The position numbers and the translations under genes are program-made. Source: Acropora yongei (Eukaryota; Cnidaria; Anthozoa; Scleractinia; Acroporidae). Taken from it: a stretch of DNA of 10,000 bases. Shown piece by piece: positions 1-8,204 of the stretch (within the stretch, counting starts at the first letter, position 1; every line of letters begins with the position of its first letter). Location: positions 1,105,587 to 1,115,586 of the forward strand of contig BLFN01000375.1 of the NCBI GenBank assembly GCA_014634225.1. Reading direction: 5' to 3'. The notes under the pieces were generated by a model. That model saw nothing but the letters and a program-made list of their open reading frames with translations, made no database searches and had not been told where the DNA came from.

Positions 1-922
1 GTAAGTTTTTGTGAGATTAAAGTTATAAAATCTATCAATAACACTCTTTATTGCGAAAGGTTGATCGTGAAATATAATGAATCTTCATGAAAATAATGGT
101 CTCGGAATGGCACAAACTTACGTATAAGTTTGAGGAATTGACTCAAAACGAAATAAATTATTTACGAGTGTACTGTCAAGTATTCTGAGTATTTTGGAGC
201 ACGATTGTTTTAATTTCCCTAGCGTGAATTTCAAAAGCAGACGTTCAGCGCAACAAATGAAAGCACAAAATAGCTACAATTGCAATGGCAAAAAATACTT
301 TAAAAGATAGTGAATCGTCAATGATATTTCACGGCCCCATGTACGGCTTCTTTAAGAGCTCTGACTTTTCAAATTATCAGTTGTGAGAGACATAGAAAAA
401 GCAGCGACAAAGTAGTGAAATCTGTGCTATAAAAACGCGAACATCGCACTGCAGATGCGCGCGTTTTCTAGGCTCAATACAAGACGATAACAAAATAAAC
501 TTTGAATTCGATGAAACAGATACAAATCCACAGAGTTAGGCGTATTTCTGAGCTCTTGTTATCCTTACGCAAGAGTGTTTATCGATATATTTTATCGCGT
601 CAGTCACACAAAAACTTACAATTCCCACGCATCAACATTAGTCACCTCCGCTTCTCAGAAATTCACGCCTAAAATGTGTCATTCTTTGTCCAAAATCGCT
701 GCTTTTGACGGAGAAACAACCATACGCCATACATTTCCTTATAGCTACTTGCAATGTTTGCCCCCTGGAGATCCCCAGAATAGTTTGTGTATAAAATAAG
801 TATCCGATTACTGGAAAATACTACCTAAAACCACCTACAACCATCAACAACATTACGGTAAACAAATGAAACATGAGCCAAAACGTCTGCTGGTACCCAG
901 GGTAGAGCCAAGTCAAGACATA
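1..922. other. Left AT-rich flank, no gene recognised
   Basis: This stretch shows no sustained coding signal on either strand. The longest open frame, 575-799 on the plus strand (74 codons), has no recognisable domain or signal peptide, and it lies in AT-rich sequence where such frames arise by chance. Only minor structure is visible: a short hairpin-capable palindrome at 114-131 (7-bp arms, 4-nt loop), and a 13-nt inverted match between 1-13 and 607-619. The region could be intergenic or intronic, and the sequence alone does not decide which. The C-A-rich stretch at 824-853 is partly the reverse complement of the minisatellite at 1321-1370, sharing a 14-nt match. Confidence 0.6.
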
Positions 923-951
923 ATTATTATTATTATTATTATTATTATTAT
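923..951. repeat. (ATT)n microsatellite
   Basis: A perfect trinucleotide run of nearly ten ATT units, uninterrupted over 29 bases. This is a typical eukaryotic simple repeat and is likely to vary in length between individuals. No associated gene is visible. Confidence 0.97.
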
Positions 952-1051
952 GGTTATATTGTTATTTTTTGTAACTTGAAAGTTCCTTTTGTAAAGTTCT
1001 TTAACTCTTTTGCTACTGAGGGAATACTGTATAAAATATAATTAGCATGAT

Positions 1052-1102
1052 CTCGCATCAGGAGCCATTATCGGGGTCCCCGATTATGGCTCCTGCTCGC
1101 AT
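1052..1102. repeat. Compact foldback palindrome flanked by 7-bp direct repeats
   Basis: Arms at 1059-1076 and 1078-1095 are reverse complements over 18 bases with one mismatch (1069 against 1085), separated by the single base T1077. The outer ends read CAGGAGCC and GGCTCCTG. The palindrome is bounded exactly on both sides by CTCGCAT (1052-1058 and 1096-1102). Seen: the inverted repeat and the abutting direct repeats. Inferred: the layout resembles a target-site duplication around a very small foldback or internally deleted transposon. A hairpin-prone repair insertion would look similar. There is no coding capacity. Confidence 0.75.
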
Positions 1103-1275
1103 TTCATTTCGTGACTTAAGCCCAAGGTTGATTATACAAGGAACGATAAGGGAGTAAGATTTTCGGGGGAGGGGGAGGTTTAGTTCGATTTCTCGTATTT
1201 AATGTGCGTGACATTTTGTCGTCTCGACTTATTTTAGACATTTATGCCTTGCCTCAGATGGTACATTGTTTGTGA

Positions 1276-1372
1276 GTGGCTGTAGATGTTTTTGAGGTGG
1301 CTGTAGGTCGTTGTTGATTTTTTTAGGTGGTTTTAGGTGGTTGAAGATGGTTTTAGGTGGTTTTAGGTTTCT
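1276..1372. repeat. Short G/T-rich minisatellite (TTTTAGGTGG units)
   Basis: Five consecutive 10-bp units occupy 1321-1370. Three are exactly TTTTAGGTGG (1321, 1331, 1351) and two are variants (1341 and 1361). More degenerate relatives such as GAGGTGG and GTAGG extend upstream to about 1276. The block ends about ten bases before the first recognisable satellite monomer, so it forms the left border of the main array. Units of this kind are common simple repeats and no gene is implied. Confidence 0.85.
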
Positions 1373-1382
1373 CATAGTTGGA

Positions 1383-1694
1383 TTTTTCGTAGTCTTGCTG
1401 GCCAAATGCGGCAAACTGGGCAGATTAAGTCGAGTGGGCCATTCTGCATCTGAATACGACTTTTTAGGTTTTCGGAGTTTTGCTGGCGTAATACAGGGTA
1501 ATAATTCTTTCTCACAAACTGGACAAATCAAGTAGAAGGGGGCATTGTGCGCTTAAACATGGCTTTTTGGTCTTTTCGCAGTCTTGCTCGCCAAATGCGG
1601 CGAAAAAATCTTTCTCATAAACTGGGCGAATCAAGTCGTATAGGGCATTCTGAAACCTGAACACGGCTTTTTGGCCTTTTCGTAGTCTTCCTGA
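1383..1694. repeat. Left edge of array: deleted first monomer, then type-1 A and B monomers
   Basis: The first monomer (landmark 1402) lacks about 18-20 bp between its GCGGC and AAACTGGGC landmarks. It is followed by a type-1 A monomer (1486; GACAAATCAAG, AGAAGGGGGCATT, AAACATGGC). Next is a type-1 B monomer (1591; TCTTTCTCATAAACTGGG, GTCGTATAGG, GAAACCTGAACACGG). The same A1-B1 pair recurs at 3911, 5422 and 7406. Deletion and divergence at the outermost copy are usual at the edge of a satellite. Confidence 0.85.
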
Positions 1695-2419
1695 CCAAAT
1701 GCGGCGAATTACCTCTTTCCCACAAACTGGGCCAAACAAGTCGAATGGGCCATTTTGCACATGAACAGGGCTGTTTTTGCTTGTCGGAGTCTTTTGGCCA
1801 ATTGTGGCGAAATAATTTTTTCTCACAAACTGGGCGAATCAAGCCGAATGGGGCATTCAACTTTTGAACTCGGCTTTTTAAGGCTTTTGTAGTCTTGCTT
1901 GCCAAATGCGGAGAAATAATTTTCTTTCACAAACTAAGCGAATCAAGTCGAATGGGCCATTTTGCACCTGAACACGGGTTTTTGGGCTTTTCGTAGTCTT
2001 CCTGAACAAATGCGGCGAATTACCTCTTTCCCACAAACTGGGCCAAACAAGTCGAATGGGCCATTTTGCACATGAACAGGGCTGTTTTTGCTTGTCGGAG
2101 TCTTTTGGCCAATTGTGGCGAAATAATTTTTTCTCACAAACTGGGCGAATCAAGCCGAATGGGGCATTCAACTTTTGAACTCGGCTTTTTAAGGCTTTTG
2201 TAGTCTTGCTTGCCAAATGCGGAGAAATAATTTTCTTTCACAAACTAAGCGAATCAAGTCGAATGGGCCATTTTGCACCTGAACACGGGTTTTTGGGCTT
2301 TTCGTAGTCTTCCTGAACAAATGCGGCGAATTACCTCTTTCCCACAAACTGGGCCAAACAAGTCGAATGGGCCATTCTGCACCTGAACAGGGCTGTTTTT
2401 AATTGTCAGAGTCTTATAG
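1695..2419. repeat. C-D-E' trimer repeats, 311-bp period
   Basis: Three monomer subtypes repeat in order. C has GAATTACCTCTTTCCC and GGGCCAAACAAG. D has CCAATTGTGG and GGGGCATTCAACTTTTGAA. E' has GGAGAAATAATTTTCTTTC. C lies at 1695, 2006 and 2317; D at 1798, 2109 and 2420; E' at 1902 and 2213. At an offset of 311 bp, 1696-2065 matches 2007-2376 with no mismatch that I can find (370 bp). The next base upstream differs (C1695 against A2006), and the third copy diverges from 2377 onward. This is the most recently amplified part of the array. Confidence 0.93.
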
Positions 2420-3010
2420 CCAATTGTGGCAAAATAAGTTTTTCTCACGAACTGGGCGAATCAATAATTTTGCCATTTTGCACCTAAACACGGCTGTTTT
2501 TGCTCGTCGGAGTCTTCTGGCCAATTGTGGCGAAATAATTTTTTTCTCACAAACTGGGCGAATCAAGCCGAATGGGGCATTTAACTTTTAAACTCGGCTT
2601 TTTAGGGTTTTTGTAGTCTTCCTTGCCAAATGCGGCGAAATAATTCCTTCTGAAAAACTAAGCGAATTATGTCGAGTGGGCCATTCTGCACCTGAGCACG
2701 GCTTTTTAGGATTTTTGGAGTCTTGTTGGCCAAATGCGGCGAAATAACTATTTTTCACAAACATGGCAAATCAAGTCGAGTGGGCCATTCTGCACCTGAA
2801 ACCGGTTTTTTGGGCTGCTCGGAGTCTTTCTGTCCAAATAAAGCGAAATAATTCTTTCTCACAAACTTCGCGAATGAAGTCGAATGGGCCAGTCTGGACC
2901 TGATGGCCAAATACACCAAAATAATTTTTTCTCACAAACTGGGCGAATCAAGTCCAGTGGGCTTTTCTGCACCTGAATACGGCTTTTTGGCCTTATCGGA
3001 GTCTTGCTGG
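2420..3010. repeat. Array segment duplicated at 6013-6603
   Basis: Monomers with landmarks 2420, 2521, 2626, 2730, 2834 and 2907 align with 6013, 6115, 6219, 6323, 6427 and 6500 at a constant offset of 3593-3594 bp. Rare variants are shared. Both contain AATCAATAATTTTG followed by CATTTTGCACCT, where other monomers read AATCAAGTCGAATGG. Both contain GAAACCGGTTTTTTGGGCTG. Shared rare variants indicate block duplication rather than independent drift. Confidence 0.88.
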
Positions 3011-3910
3011 CTAAATATAGCGTATTAATCCTATCTCACAAAACTGGGCAATCCAAGTAGAAGTGGGCATTGTACAATTAAACACGGCTTTTTGTCTTTT
3101 CGCAGTATTGCTCGCCAAATGCGGCGAAAAAATCTTTCTCATAAACTGGGCGAATCAAGTCGAATGGGCCATTCTGCACCTGAACACGGCTTTTTGGGTT
3201 TTCGTAGTCTTCCTGACCATGCAAATGCGGCGAATTACCTCTTTCCCACAAACTGGGCCAAACAAGTCGAATGGGCCATTTTGCACCTGAACGGGGCTGT
3301 TTTTGATTGTCGGAGTCGTCTGACCAATTGTGGCAAAAAAAGTTTTTTTCACGAACTGGGCGAATCAAGGCAAATGGGGCATTCAACTTTTGAACTTTTT
3401 AAGCTTTTCGTAGTCTTGCTTGCCAAATTCGGCGAAATAACTCTTTCTCGCAAACTGGGCGAATTAAGTCGAGCGGGCATTTTGCGCATAAACGCTATTT
3501 TTTAGGCTTTTTGGAGTCTTGTTGGCCAAATAAGGCGAAATAATTCTCTTTCACAAACTAAGCCAATCAAGTCGAATAGGCCATTTTGCACCTAAACAAG
3601 GTATTTTGGGCTTTTCAGAGTCTTGCTGGCCAAATAAAGCGAAATAATTCTTTCTTACAAACTGGGCGAATCAAGTCAAGTAGGCCATTCTGCACCTGAA
3701 CACGGCTTTTTGGGCTTTTCGGAGTCTTTCGGGCCAAATAAAGCGAAATAATTCTTTCTCACAAACTTCGCGAATTAAGTCGAATGTCCCATTCTGGACC
3801 TGATGGCCAAATACAGCGAAATAATTCTATCTCACACACTAGGCGAATCAAGTCCACTGGGCCATTCTGCACCTGAATACGGCTTTTTGGGCTTTTTGGA
3901 GTCTTGCTGG
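3011..3910. repeat. Most complete nine-monomer higher-order unit, type 2 (900 bp)
   Basis: Coordinates run from CCAAAT landmark to landmark. Order: A2 (3011; AATCCAAGTAGAAGTGGG), B2 (3115; TCTTTCTCATAAACTGGG), C (3221, with an ATG-like 3-bp insertion near 3218), D (3324), E (3423; GCGAATTAAGTCGAGCGGG), F (3526; CCAAATAAGGCG), G (3630; TCAAGTCAAGTAGGCC), H (3734; the 73-bp deletion form), I (3807; CCAAATACAGCG). The expected length, eight 104-bp monomers plus one of 73 bp, is 905 bp and the observed length is 900 bp. This is the best reference unit for comparing the others. Confidence 0.88.
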
Positions 3911-4533
3911 CCAAATACGGCGTAATAATTCTTTCTCACAAACTGGACAAATCAAGTGGAAGGGGGCATTTTGAACTTAAACATGGCTTTTTGGTTTTTT
4001 CGTCGTCTTGCTCGCCAAATGCGGCGAAATAATCTTTCTCATAAACTGGGCGAATCAAGTCGTATAGGCCACTCTGAAACCGGAACACGACTTTTTGGGC
4101 TTTTTGTAGTCTTCCTGACCAAATGCGGCGAATTACCTCTTTCCCACAAACTGGGCCAAACAAGTAGAATGGGCCATTTTGCACCTGAACAGGGCTGTTT
4201 TTGCTTGTGGGAGTCTTCTGACCAATTGTGGCGAAATAATGTTTTCTCACAAACTTGGCGAATCAAGCCGAATGGGGCATTCAACTTTTGAACTCGGCTT
4301 TTTAAGGCTTTTGTAGTCTTGCTTGCCAAATGCGGAGAAATAATTTTCTTTCACAAACTAAGCGAATCAAGTCGAATGGGCCATTTTGCACCTGAACACG
4401 GCTTTTTGGGCTTTTCGGAGCCTCGATGGCCAAATAAAGCGAAATAATTCTTTCGTAAAAACTGGGCGAATCAAGTCAAGTACGCCATTGTGCACCGGAA
4501 CACGGCTTTTTGGGCTTTTGGGAGTCTTTCTGG
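3911..4533. repeat. Shortened higher-order unit, type 1 (six monomers)
   Basis: Order: A1 (3911), B1 (4015), C (4119), D (4222), E' (4326), G-like (4430; TCAAGTCAAGTACGCC). It lacks F, H and I relative to 3011-3910. The segment 3911-4429 matches 1486-2005 at an offset of about 2424 bp, including the distinctive E' form, so the A1-B1-C-D-E' string travels as one haplotype. Confidence 0.85.
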
Positions 4534-5421
4534 CCAAATAAAGCGAAATAATTCTTTCTCACAAACTGGGGAATCCAAGTAGAAGTGGGCATTGTGCACT
4601 TAAACACGGCTTTTGGTCTTTTCGCAGCATTACTCGCAAAATGCGGCGAAATAATCTTTCTCATAAACTGGGCGAATCAAGTCGAATGGGCCATTCTGCA
4701 CCTAAACACGGCTTTTTGGGCTTTTCGTAGTCTTCCTGACCAAATGCGGCGAATTACTTCTTTCCTACAAACTGGGCCAAACAAGTCGAATGGGCAATTC
4801 TGCACCTGAACAGGGCTGTTTTTGCTTGTCAGAGTCTTCTGGCCAATTGTGGCAAAATAAGTTTTTCTCACAAACTGGGCGAATCAAGGCGAATGGGGCA
4901 TTCAACTTTTGAACTTGGCTTTTTAAGCTTTTCGTAGTCTTTCTTGCCAAATTCGGCGGAATAACTCTTTCTTGCAAACTGGGCGAATTAAGTCGAGTGG
5001 GCCATTCTGCACATAAACGCTATTTCTTAGGATTTTTGGAGTCTTGTTGGCCAAATAAGGCGAAATAATTCCCTTTCCAAAAATTAGCGAATCAAGTCGA
5101 ATGGGCCATTTTGCCCCTGAACACAGCTTTTTAGGCTTTTCGGAGACTTGCTGGCCGAATAAAGCGAAATAATTCTTTCTTACAAACTGGGCGAGTCAAG
5201 TCAAGTAGGCCATTCTGCACCTGAACACGGCTTTTTGGGCTTTTCGGAATCTTTCGGTTCAAATAAAGCGAAATAATTTCGCGAATTAAGTGGGTTGTCC
5301 CATTCTGGACCTGATGGCCAAATACAGCGAGATAATTCTTTCTCACAAACTGGGCGAATCAAGTCGAGTGGACCATTCTGCACCTGAATACGGCTTTTTG
5401 GGCTTTTTGGAGTCTTGCTGG
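4534..5421. repeat. Nine-monomer higher-order unit, type 2 (888 bp)
   Basis: The monomer order matches 3011-3910 at an offset of 1519-1525 bp: 4534, 4636, 4740, 4843, 4947, 5051, 5155, 5259 and 5318 correspond to A2 through I. The first monomer begins like G/H (CCAAATAAAGCG) and ends like A2. The H monomer at 5259 has lost 14 bp (the CTTTCTCACAAACT block), which accounts for most of the shortening and for the offset falling to 1511 bp downstream. Confidence 0.87.
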
Positions 5422-5805
5422 CCAAATACGACGTAATAATTCTTTTTCACACACTGGACAAAGCAAGTAAAAGGGGGCATTTTAAACTTAAACATGGCTT
5501 TTTGGTCTTTTCATAGTCTTGCTCGCCAAATGCGGTGAAATAATCTTTCTCATAAACTGGGCGAATCAAGTGGTATAGGCTACTCTGAAACCTGAACACG
5601 ACTTTTTGAGCTTTTTGTAGTCTTCCTGACCAAATGCGGCGAATTACCTCCTTCCCACAAACTGGACCAAACAAGTCAAATGGGCCATTTTGCACCTGAA
5701 CACAGCTGGTTTTGATTATCAGAGTATTCTGGCCAATTGTGGCGAAATAATTCTTTCTCACAAACTTCGCGAGTTAAGTCGAATGTTCCATTCTGGACCT
5801 GATGG
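5422..5805. repeat. Strongly truncated higher-order unit, type 1
   Basis: Order: A1 (5422), B1 (5526), C (5630), then a chimeric monomer at 5733. That monomer starts as D (CCAATTGTGG) and ends as the short H form (CTTCGCGAGTTAAG, then GGACCTGATGGCC). The upstream part matches 3911-4221 at an offset of 1511 bp. The D-to-H junction removes everything that normally lies between D and H. Confidence 0.85.
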
Positions 5806-6603
5806 CCAAATACAGCGAAATAATTCTTTCTCACAAACTGGGCAATCCAAGTAGAAGTGGGCATTGTGCACTTAATAAACACGGCTTTTGGTCTTTTCGC
5901 AGCATTACTGGCCAAATGCGGCGAAAAAATCTTTCCCACAAACTGGGCCAAACAAGTCGAATGGGATATTCTGCACCTGAACAGGGCTGTTTTTGCTTCT
6001 CAGAGTCTTATGGCCAATTTTGGCGAAAAAAGTTTTTCTAACGAACTGGGCGAATCAATAATTTTGTCATTTTGCACCTGATCAGGGCTGATTTTGCTTG
6101 TCGGAGTCTTCTGGCCAATTGTGGTGAAATAATTTTTTCTTACAAGCTGGGCGAATCAAGCCGAGTGGGGCATTTAACTTTTGAACTCGGCTTTTTAGGG
6201 TTTTTGTAGTCTTGGTTGCCAAATGGGGCGAAATAATTCTTTCTCAAAAACTATGCGAATTACGTCGAGTGGGCCATTCTGCACCTGAACACGGCTTTTT
6301 AGGATTTTTGGAGTCTTGTTGGCCAAATACGGCGAAATAACTATTTTTCACAAACTGGGCGAATCAAGTCGAGTGGGCCATTCTGCACTTGAAACCGGTT
6401 TTTTGGGCTGCTCGGAGTCTTTCTGGCCAAATGAAGCGAAATAATTCTTTCTCACAAACTTCACGAATGAAGTCGAATGGCCCATTCTGGACCTGATGGC
6501 CAAATACAGCGAAATAATTCTTTCTCACAAACTGGGCGAATCAAGTCCAGTGGGCCATTCTGCACGTGAATACGGCTTTTTGGCCATTTCGGGGTCTTGC
6601 TGG
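5806..6603. repeat. Rearranged higher-order unit with consecutive chimeric monomers
   Basis: The 5806 monomer begins as I (CCAAATACAGCG) and ends as A2 (AATCCAAGTAGAAGTGGG). The 5912 monomer begins as B (GCGGCGAAAAAATCTTTC) and ends as C (CCCACAAACTGGGCCAAAC), so one monomer's worth is missing. From about 5930 to 6603 the sequence follows 2340-3010 at an offset of about 3593 bp. The cluster marks where the alternation of type-1 and type-2 units breaks down. Confidence 0.82.
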
Positions 6604-7405
6604 CTAAATATGGCGTACTAATTCTATCTCACAAACTGGGCAATCCAAGTAGAAGTGGGCATTGTGCACTTTAAACACAGCTTTTGGTCTTTACGCAGTA
6701 TTGCTCGCCAAATGCGGCGAAATAATTTTTCTCATAAACTGGACAAATTAAGTTGAATGGGTCATTCTGCACCTGAAAACGGCTTTTTTGGCTTTTCGTA
6801 GTCTTCCTGAACAAATGCGGCGAATTACCTCTTTCCCACAAACTGGGCCAAACAAGTCGAATGGGCCATTCTGCACCTGAACAGGGCTGTCTTTGCTTGT
6901 CGGAGTCTTCTGGCCAATTGTGGCGAAAAAGTTTTTTCTCACAAACTGGGCGAGTCAAGGCGAATGGGGCATTCAAGTTTTGAACTACGCTTCTTAGGCT
7001 TTTCTTAGTATTGCTTTCCAAATTCGGCGAAATAACTCTTTCTCGCAAACTGGACGAATTAAGTCGAGTGGGCCATTCTGCACATAAACGCAGATTATAG
7101 CCTTTTTAGAGTCTTGTTGGCCAAATATATAAGGCGAAATAATTCTCTTTCACAAACTAAGCCAATCAAGTCAAGTGGGCCATTTTGCACCTGAACACGG
7201 CTTTTTGGGCTTTTCGGAGTCTTTCGGGCCAAATAAAGCGAAATAATTCTTTCTCACAAACTTCGCGAATTAAGTCGAATGTCCCATTCTGGACCTGATG
7301 GCCAAATACAGCGAAATAATTCTTTCTCACACACTAGGCGAATCAAGTCGAGTGGGCCATTCTGCACCTGAATACGGCTTTTTGGGCTTTTTGGAGTCTT
7401 GCTGG
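6604..7405. repeat. Higher-order unit, type 2, missing one monomer (802 bp)
   Basis: Order: A2 (6604), B2 (6708), C (6811), D (6914), E (7018), F (7121), H (7229, 73-bp form), I (7302). It matches 3011-3910, but the G monomer (3630-3733) is absent, so the offset drops from about 3595 to 3495 bp. The loss is a whole repeat unit, as expected from misaligned exchange. The F monomer carries a small AT insertion near 7127-7130. Confidence 0.86.
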
Positions 7406-8204
7406 CCAAATACGGCGCAATAATTCTTTCTCACAAACTGGACAAATCAAGTAGAAGGGGGCATTTTGCACATAAACATGGCTTTTTGGTCTTTTCGCAG
7501 TCTTGCTCCCCAAATGCGGCGAAATAATCTTTCTCATAAACTGGGCGAATCAAGTCGTATAGGCCATTCTGAAACCTGAACACGGCTTTTTGGGCTTTTT
7601 GTAGTCTTCCTGACCAAATGCGGCGAATTACCTCTTTCCCACAAACTGGGCCAAACAAGTCGAATGGGCCATTTTGCACCTGAACAGGGCTGTTTTTGCT
7701 TGTCGGAGTCTTCTGGCCAATTGTGGCAAAATAAGTTTTTTTCACAAAGTGGGCGAATCTAGGCGAATGGGGCATTCAACTTTTGAACTTGGCTTTTTAA
7801 GCTTTTCGTAGTCTTGCTTGCCAAATTCGGCGGAATAACTCTTTCTCGCAAACTGGGCGAATTAAGTGGAGTGGGCCATTCTGCACATGAACGCTATTTT
7901 TTAGGGTTTTTGGAGTCTTGTTGCTCAAGTAAGGCGAAATAATTCTCTTTCACAAACTTAGAGAATCAAGTCGAATGGGCCATTTTGCACCTGAACACGG
8001 GTTTTTGGGCTTTTCGGAGTCTTGCTGGCCAAATAAAGCGAAATAATTCTTTCTCACAAACTTCCCAAACCAAGTCGAATGGGCCATTCTGGACCTGATG
8101 GCCAAATACCGGAAATAATTCTTTCTCACAAACTGGGCGAATCAGGTCGAGTGGGCCATTCTGCACCTCAGTACGGCTTTTTGGGCTTTTCGGAGTATTT
8201 CTGG
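7406..8204. repeat. Higher-order unit, type 1 start with type 2 interior (799 bp)
   Basis: A1 (7406), B1 (7510) and C (7613) match 3911-4221 at an offset of 3495 bp. D onward (7717, 7821, 7925, 8029) instead follows the type-2 monomers at 4843, 4947, 5051 and 5155 at an offset of 2874 bp, sharing the CGGCGGAATAACTC variant in E. The 8029 monomer starts like G and ends with the short-form junction (GGACCTGATGGCC), leading to I (8102). The unit is therefore recombinant between the two haplotypes. Confidence 0.82.

Noticed and set aside
1..619. 13-nt inverted match between 1-13 and 607-619 as transposon ends
   Set aside because: About one such match is expected by chance in 10 kb. The match does not extend, no target duplication can be assessed at the window edge, and the interior shows no transposase.
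575..799. 74-codon plus-strand open frame in the left flank
   Set aside because: No recognisable domain, no flanking gene structure, and a length expected by chance in AT-rich DNA.
1052..1102. Rho-independent terminator
   Set aside because: The hairpin has no following T-run, and nothing else in the window suggests a bacterial genome.
1165..1178. G-rich tract as a G-quadruplex
   Set aside because: Only two G5 runs and a terminal GG are present, which is too few for a canonical four-run quadruplex.
824..1337. Inverted 14-nt match between 824-837 and the minisatellite at 1324-1337
   Set aside because: Both are low-complexity TAGGTGG-type sequence, so the match probably reflects composition rather than a shared origin.
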